A DNA stretch of 64,000 nucleotides from Adiantum capillus-veneris (taxonomy: Eukaryota; Streptophyta; Polypodiopsida; Polypodiales; Pteridaceae): positions 31,722,446-31,786,445 of the forward strand of contig CM043969.1 of NCBI GenBank assembly GCA_014529385.2. Direction: 5' to 3'. The notes under the pieces are model-generated. The model had not been told where the DNA came from and made no database searches. It saw only the letters and a program-made list of their open reading frames with translations. The position numbers were made by a program, and so were the translations under genes. Shown here one piece after another: positions 33,597 through 45,010 of this stretch. Position 1 is the first letter of the stretch, and the number at the start of each line of letters is the position of its first letter.

Positions 33597-33701
33597 ACAC
33601 AGCAGTTGGCTTCTCCTTCCCGCTATGTGGCAGAGATCCATTGCCTAGATTGGATCCAAGTCGAGGATCTAGAGTTTTCACACCACACAGGGGACCTAGG
33701 A

Positions 33702-33829
33702 GCATAGTCAAAGGGGACGCCCATTTTTAGGCTTCCCGTCCCCAGTTGCCATCCCACCCTCTTTTTTACACTAAAAATCCATTTAAGCCTCGTCCCCACT
33801 CTTCGGGACGAGTCCCTTGTGACTATGCC
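33702..33829. mobile_element. MITE-like 128-bp palindromic element
   Basis: Ends are inverted: GCATAGTCAAAGGGGAC at the left and GTCCCTTGTGACTATGC at the right, about 16 of 17 positions paired. A second palindrome (CGTCCC...GGGACGA, about 33792-33813) lies inside. There is no coding capacity. Clear target duplications are not visible, so the transposon class is not determined. Confidence 0.55.
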
Positions 33830-35345
33830 TGGGAGTGATAGACTTGATTCAGACACTTTGACTACTAGCCAAGTTCAGTGTGACACCATCTAATTCATCT
33901 AGATGTAGACACATTGTGGTATACTTCTTTGCAGACACTCAAAGTGCTCCTCGCTATAATATTTGTACATGAGGATTCTTGGACAGAGGATGCAGCCGTA
34001 CAGATTTCACGCTTTTCTTGGGCCTGGGTACCACAGACACGCCCATCTCGTGGTCGCTCAGATGCACATGGCCTATGGTGTACAGATGGCCAACTCACAA
34101 CCAAGGGCCAATTCAGCGTAAGAAAAACATGAAAAATCAGCAATACAAAGCATAAAGAAAGTGCACCTCCAAAGGAAGAGTCTCTAAGCAAGTTTCGTTG
34201 CCTGAGCATTCCAGAGCAAGTTTTCAAGTCAAAATTTAAAATGGAGTCCAAATGAGCCAGCTAGAAGAAGAAGAAGAAGAAGAATAGAAAAATTAAAATT
34301 CTTGATTGTTTACAAGCCTTTCAAACCTTTTTTTTTCACTGAAAAAAGAAAATCGGTATTTCAGCCATCAACCACTAATAAGTTACCTTCCTTTGCAGAA
34401 AGGAAGATCGGAACTAACAGTTTTCAGCCAGCTCTATTCAGAAAACGAGAAAGCGGTCTACACCACACAATTGTTAGCTGGTTGGCAAACAGTCTCAGCT
34501 CTCTTACAGCACCATTTTCAGCCATCAATTTTCTTTTCAGCTCTATAAATCAGTCGGTTACAGCTCTTAAGAAGTTTTGTACATCTACGTGTACCATGCA
34601 GTGATGAAATACTTTGAACATAAGTAAAGAAAGATGGTACCATCAGCCATCATCTTGAGTGTACATATAATGGTACCAACACTTAATTAAGAATCGGATT
34701 TTGTTGACACACACTTCGGCATATAGACAAAGAACAATAAAAATTACCTATGGTAATGAATGCGAACTGTCTGCAGAGGCAATGCACCTTGGGAGGGTTC
34801 CATGCAAGATGAAATGCGGAGACCCTGACGCAAGTTTGATGCACTACTTCTTCCAACGTCTGGCAGGAAGCACGGCGGGGTGGACGCTCCTACTTTGAAC
34901 AATGAGGTGGGAGAAAGGTTGTGTAATTTAGGATGACCCTGCTTCGGGGAGAAGGTTACTAAATAGGAGGCAGGGCAGCAAGGAGCCTTGGGGAAGGAAC
35001 AGACCGCCATAGCACCTCCACTGATGCAGAGTGGAGACGAGCAAGAAGCTCTAAGTAGCCATTGGTGGTAGAGAACCTTTATGTTTGCTAAACGTCCGCG
35101 TGACTGCGCGACTGTAGATTGTTGACACGTGTTTGCCTCTACGAGAGGACCCTCACGGCCTCACCTTTTGGCCAACATAGGTAACTCAGATTTCCAAACT
35201 CTAACTGCATTCCAAACTCTAACTGCAGGGAGGGGGTAACTCATAACTGTTGAAAGCACTTATACCTCCAAGATTCGAGTGGAGAAGGGTTGATGATGAA
35301 GGCTTTCAAACACTCTTGACGGTATGGCTCCGACTGTGTCTATAA
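33830..35345. other. Unassigned spacer
   Basis: Only short frames without motifs on either strand. A (GAA)n run of about six units lies at 34263-34285. A short direct repeat CCAAACTCTAACTGCA occurs twice near 35194-35228. I see no gene. Confidence 0.6.
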
Positions 35346-35348
35346 AGA

Positions 35349-35860
35349 TTGTTATATCCCTTTCATTTTACCCGTCATAAAAAGATTTCCTTTAGATTGT
35401 ACGAGTTTTCGATGATGTCATTTGGGCTCATTAATGCTCCTCCAACACTTAACACGACGATGGAAAAGATCTTTAGAGAACATTGGTATTACGTGAACAC
35501 ATTCTTTGGCAACATCTACATCAGACACGAGTGTTCAAGGTGTTGAGGGTACACAGATAGGTGATCAACAGAAAAAATATTGAGTTTTTTTTAGCAGAAT
35601 TACACTGCCTAGGACACATTGTTTTGTCCAAGGGTCTTAACGTGGATCTAGCCAAGGTTGAGGCTATATGATGTACGGAGCTTCTTGGGCTTATGTTACA
35701 ATTCATCAGGAATTTTGTGAACCTTATCCAAAAAGGGGTACCATTCACTTGGAGACCTACACAAATTACGAAATTTGGACGGCTCAAGTAGAAATTGATG
35801 CTAGGACCAATGTTGATTCAACCAAACTTGTCGAAGTCTTTTCAGAGGTTTCTACAATGC
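35349..35860 (+). pseudogene. Ty3/gypsy reverse transcriptase fossil
   Basis: Reads KISFRLYEFSMMSFGLINAPPTLNTTMEKIF, matching the gypsy RT block around F-G-L-x-N-A-P. It then shifts through EFFLAELHCLGHIVLSKGLNVDLAKVEAI and DVRSFLGLCYN, the connection region after the catalytic box. The catalytic F/Y-x-D-D is degenerate (FFGNIYI). No LTR is assigned. The fossil ends near the CT microsatellite at 35884. Confidence 0.75.
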
Positions 35861-35883
35861 TTGTTAGAAAAAAAAATTCTATT

Positions 35884-35885
35884 AG

Positions 35886-35930
<45 letters not shown>

Positions 35931-36001
35931 GCTATATGTTTTTTTTCTTGTCCATTACGTTTGTCTCTTTGTTTGTATGTTTATATTTCTAGAGTGTGTG
36001 T

Positions 36002-36068
<67 letters not shown>
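35884..36068. repeat. (CT)n and (GT)n microsatellites
   Basis: (CT)n at about 35893-35929 and (GT)n at about 36007-36068, separated by T-rich unique sequence. Confidence 0.95.
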
Positions 36069-36070
<2 letters not shown>

Positions 36071-36803
36071 GCTGTTAAATCTTAAATAATAAGACATAAT
36101 TGAATTTTTACATTCAAAAGACAGCTGGCAATGGAATCAAGGAATAGATATATACAAAAACAACTCAGTATTAGAATTATTTAAGTACAATGTTTGTAGG
36201 AAAGAGATCCCCTTTCAGTATGCAGAAAGTAAAAGAGCTTCCCAAGTCATCAGTGAGTGTTCCATACAGAGTAGGGTAGCTTGCCAAAGTAAAAAAACCT
36301 TCCAAGATAAGATAGAGTCCTTACCTGCATCCATCCAAACAAAACAACAATTTCAGTTAGCCTTGGATGTATTTTACAGGTATCAATGGACCATACCAGT
36401 TGTTATCCATGTCCATCTTACAAAACTTTTTTGCTTTAAACAAGCTTGGTCCATAGTAAAACCTTTGTGTTTATAAGTTTAACTATTACTTCCAATCTAA
36501 GTAACAAATTTCCTCTTCTAATCTAGGTGGTATAATCCCCCAAGAAAACAAAACTTCATTGAGTTTATTTATATGTCATATTATTGAGGTTCTACTGATA
36601 ATTAAGCAAAAAAAATTCCTTCTAAGTATAGAACTGATGTTGTAATACCATTACAAATGTAGTCCAATGCAATCTAACCTTATCAGTCATAAACTAATAG
36701 GTCGTCAAGTGGTAGAGGCCTAGCCCGTCAAAAAAAACCAGGACAAACGGTAAATGCAAATGCTGTAAAGCATTGTTGCAATCAATCATAATGATCAGGT
36801 TGT

Positions 36804-37154
36804 TCAAAGAATGTAACGGATCATATTCCTACCCATGAAAGCAACATAACCTAGTACATGGGTCCGAAAATATTGGTACAATAGTTTAGCCTTTCCTCCA
36901 TACGGCAGGTTTTTCCAACTGACAAAAGCGGTAGACAACATGCCATATAGTAATACCAACGGCTGAATCAATAGTAGGAATCCAACCTTTAAACGAGGTA
37001 CAACCTTTTCAGAGCCCTTGCTAGTTTCTTTCCATACACATGCTAAGCCAAAAACTGCCATATACTTACCTTCAGAAAGAGTAGAACAGAGAACCATTTC
37101 ATCAACCATTAGCAGCCCCCAAAAACGGTGGGTTATACCCAGCCATATTGCCAA
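36804..37154 (-). CDS. Unrecognised frame inside the long direct repeat, copy 1
   Basis: 116 codons, beginning MAIWLGITHRFWGLL, with a hydrophobic middle (KVGFLLLIQPLVLLYGM) and the end GYVAFMGRNMIRYIL. The second copy of the repeat (48621-48857) keeps the last two thirds in frame but has lost the first third. No family is recognised and selection is not shown. It may be non-coding. Confidence 0.2.
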   Translation of the reverse strand: MAIWLGITHRFWGLLMVDEMVLCSTLSEGKYMAVFGLACVWKETSKGSEKVVPRLKVGFLLLIQPLVLLYGMLSTAFVSWKNLPYGGKAKLLYQYFRTHVLGYVAFMGRNMIRYIL

Positions 37155-38113
37155 GTGTAAATGATGTCCACTTTTCTCAGACTGTGAGTACGCATAGTAT
37201 TACAAGGTATCCAGCACCTTAGATGCTACAAAGGCCAAGATTAACCCCTTTTTATTGAAAAAAACCAGTTATTGTCGAAAATCGATAATTGACTGCAGTC
37301 GATAAAACCCTGCAGCGGCTTTGAAAAAATCCAAAGTTACATGGTCACATAGTAGTATAAAGCCATGTTGCGCACAGTTTCCTACCAGAAAAACAGTAGG
37401 AAGAAACCCTGTTTAATTCCCCTCGAATATAATCAAATAGTAGATGCCAACCATTTTTGGCAACCATATCCCATGCTAAGTACCATAATATCCTAACTTT
37501 CAAGAGTAGTATGCATAGTGTACAAGAACCACAGTTTAACAACTGTTGAAAAAACCAGTCTCGACTGCAAGCAGCAAAAACCACCACAATCCTTATTGAA
37601 AACCTCATTCCCTAATGTGTTAACATAATGGTAGGGTATTGCTTACTGCTCAGAATTTCAATCATAACCGACAGCGAGGCAAGTTTAGGCCATAAAAAAC
37701 CTGAGATGTTTGAGTGGTGAGCTCCATAGCTCTATCCATGAAGCAGGCAGTAAGTCCTTGTAGACAAAAACACAACAAAATAATCACTGGCTAAGTGAGG
37801 GGCAAGGTGCGCCCTCACCTTGTTTAAATAGGGTGGACTTCCAGTCCTCTGAGCTTGAGTAATGAGTGAACCGATTCGCCCTCCATTGTGAATGTGTGGT
37901 ATCATCAAATGGCACGCAGATACCCTTGAGAGGGGAGATCCATAGCCGAGGACAAGAGGCCGCCTTCTCGGCGTAATGAGAACAGAGACTTTAATCACGC
38001 TTGACACTCGAGGGAAAACATTATAAGCTTTATTATTCAAGGGCCGCGTCCCATAGTCTTTATATGGCATGTTATTGAGCAATAAAAAGTATCTTATCAA
38101 TTTTCGGGCAAGA

Positions 38114-38118
<5 letters not shown>

Positions 38119-38203
<85 letters not shown>
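38119..38203. repeat. (GT)n followed by a 53-base G run
   Basis: GT units at 38119-38150 run directly into 53 consecutive G at 38151-38203. The corresponding place in the second copy (49927-49957) is an interrupted G-rich tract with GGGGGAGGGGGAGGGGG. Both can form G-quadruplexes. Exact length may be affected by sequencing. Confidence 0.9.
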
Positions 38204-38286
38204 CGAGAGAAAAAATAGTAACCAGAATACCTATAGTACCATAGTGTGTGTGTGTGTGTGTGTGTACCCGCCCTATCCCAGGCGCA

Positions 38287-38333
38287 ATACACAATGGGTC
38301 GGTAGTAGGCCCATTGTGTATGGGACTACTACC
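38287..38333. other. Interleaved palindromes (pseudoknot-capable)
   Basis: ATACACAATGGG (38287-38298) pairs perfectly with CCCATTGTGTAT (38310-38321). Within the loop, GGTAGTAG (38301-38308) pairs perfectly with CTACTACC (38326-38333) beyond the stem. The two stems cross, which is a pseudoknot arrangement, though one connecting loop is only about 2 bases on the minus-strand RNA, so both full stems may be alternatives. It lies just beyond the end of the PLE-like RT frame. Confidence 0.7.
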
Positions 38334-41300
38334 TAATAGGAGAAATGAGATTCTCTTTTTTAAAATGTAACCCAGGCCAGTTATGATGGGTGAGAGCCTG
38401 TATGACAGTGTTACAGATCTGATTTCTATTAAACCCGTTAAGGCAATACTTTTTTATTAGCAAAAAGACCTCCTCCCAGGCAAGGGAAGGGCTAGAGGAA
38501 GAATAGCAAATTAAGTGTAGTAGGCAGACACAAGAGCTTGTAGCAGCCTTGTAGGGCCTATTGCTATTCTTTTTTATGAATTCTATGAGTGGTAGTTTTA
38601 GGAGATCCCTTTTCCACACAAACCTAAGATCATACCCACCAATAGATGGGGTGTCAAGAAATATTGAGAGGTTAATAAATTGAACAGATGTGCAGAAAGC
38701 CCCATTGGGTGTGGTGGTCTCATGGAGAGAGGTAGGTTCAACTTTCAGGCAGTGAGGGTAAATCAGACAAATTTATTGGGGAAGTCCCTATTGTTGACAC
38801 TTAGTATGTCATCCATGTATCTATAAGTATGTTTGAACTGTGGAAGTTTATTCTTGTAAGTTTCCATTGTCTTGAGACACCACTTGTATTCAAAGAAAGC
38901 AAGGTAAATATTACACATAAGTGGAGAGCATGAAAAACTCATGGGGATGCCAAGGCATTGGTTAAAGCAAAGACCACCCGAAACAATAGTGCAGTTATTT
39001 AGCAGCCATGAGATGTAAGAGCAAAGCTTAGCTTCATTAAAGTGTAGGGGGTGTACGTAGTGAGATAAGTGAATACACCTAGGATTTTTGGAAAGAGAGA
39101 TGTAGAAAAACTTCTTCTTTCTAGCATTGGAGAAAGCCAATTTATCACCTTGGCAAGAACAGCCGGCCAAGATCCCCATCAAGGGGAATATTTTCGTAAC
39201 ATTGTGTGATGTCAGTAGTAAAGATGTGGAAGATATGCTGAGGAAGGTTAAGTGAGACCTCCGTAGAGTTTTTAGGAAGCCATAAGGGATTATACTGGAC
39301 ATGTAAGAAGTCCTGGCAGATTTTCTGTTTAGTGGCACAAATAAGCTCAAATTTAGATAAAATAAGGTCAAGGCAAAAAGTAATATCCTTGGTGATATCA
39401 GTAAAGATACAATTGGAGGCATCAAATATCCACCTGAACTTATGCTTATGGATTTTATAAGTGGAAAAAAGTACTGGTAGCTTAGTATTCAGCACTGAGT
39501 AGCCTAGCAGCCCTAAGTGTTTAGCAATTTTACTGGAAATAGTTTGAGGTGTAGTATTAATATGACATAATTCCTTACCAGATACTTGATTTTGAGCGTC
39601 TTCCCAAGCCAGGTATTTGCAAACAATAGTGGGACAGTTAGAGCTTTTGTCAAGCCCGACAACAAACCATTTATCAGAGATCTTTTGAAAATCAAGAGTT
39701 AGCTGAGAAGTAAGCCAAGAGTCTTCAGATGATAACCATTTACTAGGAAGTTGTGAAATTTTATGAAGGAAGCATTCCTTCACCACTTTTCTTAAGTCCG
39801 GTAGGACTGTCATCTCCAGTCGGAGAGCACTGGACAAGGTCAGTGAGATAGCTTAGTATAGCTCATAAGGCAAGGTATGGGTTCTTAGGAAACTTAGGTA
39901 TATGATTGAGCCCTTTGGCCAAAATTCTACGTATTTTAGTATTTTCAATAATGCTAAGATCACAAGTGTAAACATGGTTACCAAAATCCTCAAAATTTTT
40001 GCAAAAAGTGGTAAATTGAACACATGTACAATGAGGGACAGAATCCTGCCGAAGGAAGTCATTATTATAGATCAACCTTTTTACGGGATGATGATATTTC
40101 CATCCTATGAGTATATTGTCGAGTATTTTTTAATTACCAAAAAATAGATCAAAGCACTCACAAAAAAGATTTTTTGGTTGAATCCAATCGAAGAGTACAG
40201 TGTGAAAGAGACACTGTATGTAGATGAAACCATTTTTCGGATCCTTTTTGTTGAGACTTCTTCTTCCGCAAGGGCTTGTAGCAACCTGCAATACACCCAG
40301 GGGTTAAAATTTAGGGAAGTTCCTGATGGGGGGAGATCTGCCTCTTCCTCTTGTAGAGCTACGAACTCTTCCTCGGTTAGAGGATGAACTAGGTGTTAAG
40401 AAGGAAGTGAAAGAGTTGGGGGTGATCAAAGAGTTAGCCCTTTTGAGAGCAGGGGAGTCATCCTCATCAATACAAGGTTTAAGAAGAGTAGTGATGAGCT
40501 TAACACCTTTAAAGTTAGCATAAGTAGTTAAGTAAATGCCAGGTTTATCAGCTTTTAACTCCTTCAAGATATCAAGCATAAGTCCATGGAAGATGTTGAA
40601 GGCAATCTATGCAATTAAAATCTGCTTAGCTTGGCCACCTAACCAAGAGAAAATGAGGGAAAGATGAAAGTCCACAGGTTTCTCCGGGAACAGTAAGTTT
40701 AAATGGTTGAGAATAAACCAGATGGCATGATCAAACCACATGATGTTGGATTCACAAGAGGCTTTAGGGTCAAGAAATCTGCAGGCACATTTCACATAAG
40801 GACAAAAAACATTCCAGATGGACTCAGTGTAAAAATCAAGGTTACTCTTGGCGAATTCCATGTTTCCTTTGGTACGGATGTACAGGCCTATATTTGAGGG
40901 GCACTTGGAGTGGTCGATGAGATTGAAATTGAAGGGTGCTTTGATGAGCACACCTTTATCCAAGAATTGCCCTCCTTTAAGAATATTGAGTCTGCAATCT
41001 TCCACAGTAGAGGCAGGAAGGTTGGCAAGGTAAAACCAGGTCTCACTTAAAATAGGAGCTAAGAAAGCTTTGTTGGGCAAGACCCAGAGCTGATGGTCAA
41101 CCCCGAGGGATTCAATTTCAATTTGTCTCACGGGCAAGACATGAAAAACTTTAAAGATTTTGGGCACCATCTCGAGGAGGTTTGAGTCATTGAGGGAGCA
41201 AAGATTACTCTGAAATGCCTTAACTGCTTCAAGGGTTGCACTATCCCCACAGAAGATTCCACCAGTTTGTGGAATAGAAGCGGTGGTGGTTGGTGCACAA

Positions 41301-41660
41301 ACAAAAGAGGGATTAAGCCCACATAACTTCCTAAGAAAGCTAGACATATCTGCACCAGAGGAGGAGAACAGAGCAAGCTCTTGCTGATATTGTGAGGATA
41401 ATAGAGGAAGCAGGGCAATGTATTGGGAAATTAAATTTACTCCTTCCATGGAGTCTTTGTCCAAAGTTGCTAAAATCTTAACCCAATCATTAAAAGACGG
41501 CATATGTTAAGCAGGTAATTTTTTGTTAGAGGTAAGTGCCAAATCATAAATTAGTTGCGAAGCATCCAAGCTGCTAATAAATCTGAGAACAAGAGAAGTG
41601 GCCACTGAGAGGGGCTCTGAGGTTAGTTCCAATCCTTGTGAGAGAGCAAGAGTCTGCAAA
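38329..41660 (-). pseudogene. Degenerate reverse transcriptase resembling Penelope-like elements
   Basis: Minus strand, several frames: 41503-40607 (298 codons, with upstream extension to about 41660 past a TAA), 40579-40304 (ends in an Arg/Gly/Ser-rich linker), 40075-39853, 39837-39145, 39425-38763 and 38619-38329. In order: LSIIENTKIRRILAKGLNHIP; LPVLFSTYKIHKHKFRWI; TTDITQCYENIPLDG (first catalytic Asp, about 39190-39225); LGIPMSFSCSPLMCNIYL (about 38925-38980); YRYMDDILSVNN (catalytic DD, about 38795-38827); then, after a shift near 38770, LIYPHCLKVEP and FLDTPSIGG, VWKRDLLKLPLIEFIKKN. The GIPM-x-CSP plus YRYMDDILS..N pattern and the downstream IYP/FLD/KR blocks are like PLE RTs, not LTR or L1 RTs. 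No GIY-YIG endonuclease is seen at either end. The N-terminal 300 residues are unrecognised. Confidence 0.6.
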
Positions 41661-44173
41661 AACAGTGAGGTGAGGTTCACTTATACTTGCCATAGTAGGT
41701 AATACAATCTTTGGCCTTCCTAGAGAGGAAAGGTCTAGTTCTAACTGCCAAGGCATTCTTTGGTTTACGGTCCTTAAGGTAAAGCTTAATCTATTCGAGA
41801 ATCTTTGCATGATTCTCAGGGTTGTGAAACTACTCATGAAACAAGTACAGCACATGATCCTATACCTTCACAAGATCAGAAACATTTGAACTAGGGACTA
41901 TAGAAGGGCTTATAGACATGCACAAAACAAGTAAGAGAGACACAAACTCAATTAGATCAAACGCTTAATTTGTATACTCATTATTGAAAAGAAACAAACT
42001 AAACCAAGAAAAAGAATAAAAAAACAGAAGAAGAGGAAGAACAAAATACCCTACTTAAGTTTGAATTACACAAAAAAAATAACCTAAAATAGTCGAGAGC
42101 AGCTTATTGGTATAAAATTCATCTATTAACTGCAAACATTTTTAACTTTAAAACAGTCACACCAAGGAAACGAGACAAAGTGCAAAGATGCTAATTTGAA
42201 TTTTGTGAACCTCAACTCTTACAACATCGACATAAAACAAAGGTGGAACTTTAAGTCCTAAAATTGAGCTAACAATCAAAATGAGATTCCCAAATGAACA
42301 GACCTTGCATGGAGCATTAGACAATGAATTTTCACTCTATCTTGGAAAACATGACAAACCTAAACTCCACTCCTTGTCCAAACAGAAAGTGATGGATCAA
42401 GATTCTTCAGATTCAATCTTCCTCGCCTAATGGTTTCTGTCCTCCCAAACATCATCTACGCTTGGGGAGTGTCTGGTCAGCTCTCTCTGGCCAACACTTG
42501 AATACAAGACGGAGTTGGGCAGCCTGACCATCCAATTTTGATGGGTGCCTTTGTAAGTGCCACCTCACACCAGACTTTTCTTCACATATATGGACCCTAG
42601 AGAATGATCTACAATGTGAGTTGATCAACAACCCTCACATCTGGTTTATTTGGAGGGCTCGACGCTTCTGAGATCTCAAGGGGTAGCTCAAGCCACCTCC
42701 AGTGACTGCTCAAACCTTCTGGCTTTGAATTGACACATATTTCTTGGACTCAGGTCTGATAGCATCCAGGTCAGCTCAGATCGAGCCAAGAGGCATCACC
42801 AGGCCTACAATAGCCCTTTCCCACCATGACCTTTCTTTACAATGGAGGATGGCCTCCTTTGGCATAAAGGCCACCTATTTGGCTCTTTTCCTCTCCCATT
42901 TGTTATGATGTAGACACTGTAAAATCCCTACCATCAAGAACGTTTTGATGTCTTCACCAGGTTAGCCAGTGTCCAAACTACAAGGAAAACATTTGTACCC
43001 TTGATTTCACCTACACCCAGGCGGCTCCAATTCTTCCCTTAACGCAGTAAACACTAGACAAAGAATAAAGTGACTATCATTTTTAGGATGACAAGTTTAT
43101 ACACTTACAGGAACTGCACAAAACTCAAAACATGAGATTAAAATACAAAAAGAAAGGTCACGAGTCCTATTAGATACCTGTAAATATAGTCCTGTCAAAA
43201 ATCCTTGTTGACGAGGATCAGCGAATGGTGAGCCACCAATTGCACTATCACGTATGCGATCATTGAAACTGCAATAGTTGGAATAAAACTGTTTGCAATC
43301 TGTTGCAGATATTAACTTGTACAGTATTAAACCTGTGATTTTCTTCCTTTTGTTAAACCACAATCATATTCATATCACTACCACAGCCATCAATCTGCAA
43401 AGCTATTCTTTGAAGAGTTTACTGTCATATATCAAAGTTACTCTTGAAGTAGTAGAGCGTAAAGTTGTAAACAATATATGATGTCATGTCCCAAAATAAT
43501 AAATAGGAATCCTATCTTACAATAACAAGGTAGCATGCTTTATTATTGTTTTGACTCCCATGCAATGCCACAATGAGATTAGCGTGTACAAAATGAGCTC
43601 AGCTGGTTCTCAGCATTTTTCAATCTCATATTCAAAAACACGGTCTCAAGTACGAAGCGAGTATACCCGCCAACAATGATAGCTTCAAACAAGAATCACC
43701 GCCAAAGCAAAGTATAAATTAGGCAAATTGATGATGCAAGCCAAGGTCGACTATCTTCCGGTCAATGATAGTTAGGATGTATAAAAACGATTGAAGTGAA
43801 ACAAAGGTTGATGCATGTCATCGAACTGAAAAATGGTTTGACACTAGGTTTGTCATCAAAGACTTTCATGTCCTTGGATATTTTGAGGTCCTAATACCAA
43901 GCAACTTTTGAGAATCCCTAGAAGAGATCTAGAACAACGAGTCTCTTATGTACAAAGCTGTCTTATGGGCTCACAAGAACTTGAAATGGACTAAAGAGTA
44001 GACATGCTTGTGGCAGCTACGTCTCCAAAGTACCAAATGGATTAGTCATCCATCTTGGAATGATGTCGTAGGGTAAAAAGGGATCCTCTACCTGCTAAGT
44101 AAGATTGACTAATGACTAAGGCTTTATCTCTTCTACCTCATAGTCGAGGACGACTATGATTTCAAGAGAGAGG
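41661..44173. other. Unassigned spacer
   Basis: No long frame with a recognisable motif on either strand. A minus frame at 41855-41574 continues upstream of the PLE-like N-terminal block but has no motif. Near 44150-44173 the sequence ATTTCAAGAGAGAGG, followed by TGATGTCC, looks like a polypurine tract and an LTR start, but no partner LTR was found, so no element is called. Confidence 0.5.
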
Positions 44174-44498
44174 TGATGTCCTAAAATTTAATATCTAACC
44201 AGCTCAAATGATTTTCTCATATTAAACTGGTCATTTAATGTGGGATAATAAACGGGAACAGGGGTTAGGATATAGACATGTGCTCATAGATCTATCTCGA
44301 CTCGACACGAGGCCAATGGTAATGGGTCCCAAATGAGACATGGTCTATCAAAGAGCAAGGGTAACCAATGGAGCATAAAGACCTTAGGGTTAGCTTCATT
44401 GAAGATCTCCAATAGCTATGTTAAAAGTCCTTTGACGGTGTGAACTAAGCAGCTAGCTGGGATAGCTAAATCACAAGTCACAAGAGATCCAGCATCAA

Positions 44499-45010
44499 TC
44501 ACCGGCGGATCTCATCAATCTCCTCTATGCTCCAGCAGTCTGACCGCGCGTCGTGCATGTCGGGCCAAAGTGATCCGAATCCTCTGATGTAGCCTCCATC
44601 AATGATGTGCGGTACCCCAACTCTAATCGCCCGATCCGGTAGTATGCCTCTGGTGCTGCTATGCTGTGGGGGCTGCTCGAACTCCACTATCTGTGGCTGA
44701 AAGAAATCTCTAATCTGCCGTTGTCGCTGGATCTCTCTCATTGTGCCTCTCTTCAAGAGGTCCTCTGTGTCTGTGAATCTACAGTAAGTATAATCCAAGG
44801 AATCTATGATCCTTGTATCTCATGACTCTAGAAAGTGGTCCAAAACCCTCTGAATAGACAGTGAAAGTGGCCTTGTATCTCATAGTATATTGGGCAGTGA
44901 CATATGTAATGTAGCTCTGTCTCGGTCTCTATCTGGCACACCTAACAAATCCTGGACTCAGCGGGTACTCCTCTAAATCTACCTGTCTCGATGTCTAGCT
45001 GATGTGAGGA
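44499..45010 (-). pseudogene. Fragment with a CxxC...H...C zinc motif, possibly non-LTR element C-terminus
   Basis: The minus strand reads RIC*VCQIETETELHYICHCPIYYE (about 44955-44880), a C-x2-C ... H-x4-C spacing with a stop replacing one linker residue. It then shifts frame into LSRVMRYKD and the 99-codon block 44798-44499 (DLLKRGTMREIQRQRQIRDF). A C-x2-C...E-x-H...C-P-x-Y pattern is common near the C-terminus of non-LTR retrotransposon proteins. A decayed zinc-finger host gene is an alternative. Confidence 0.35.

Larger units (their letters stand above)
36308..38265. repeat. Long direct repeat, copy 1 (about 1.95 kb)
   Basis: Aligns along its length with 48128-50022 in the same orientation, starting TAAGATAGAGTCCTTAC and ending in a GT microsatellite. 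Neither copy has LTR-type TG/CA ends and no 5-bp duplication is visible. It contains several moderate minus-strand frames (about 36804-37154, 37345-37608, 37732-38090) preserved in outline in both copies but without a recognisable domain. It may be a segmental duplication or the terminal repeats of a large element. Confidence 0.8.

Noticed and set aside
36695-36730. tRNA-like A-box (GCCAAGTGGTAGAGGCC in the second copy at about 48518)
   Set aside because: No B-box or cloverleaf partner follows and the flanks do not fold, so neither a tRNA nor a SINE is called.
38097-38336. Frames rich in Pro, Gly or His-Thr over the G run and GT repeats
   Set aside because: Homopolymer and dinucleotide translation, not genes.
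38266-38345. Hammerhead ribozyme near the PLE-like RT
   Set aside because: Neither strand shows the CTGANGA...GAA core; only the crossing palindromes remain.
44150-44300. Polypurine tract plus LTR start (AGAGAGAGG followed by TGATGTCC)
   Set aside because: No second LTR, duplication or recognisable pol next to it.
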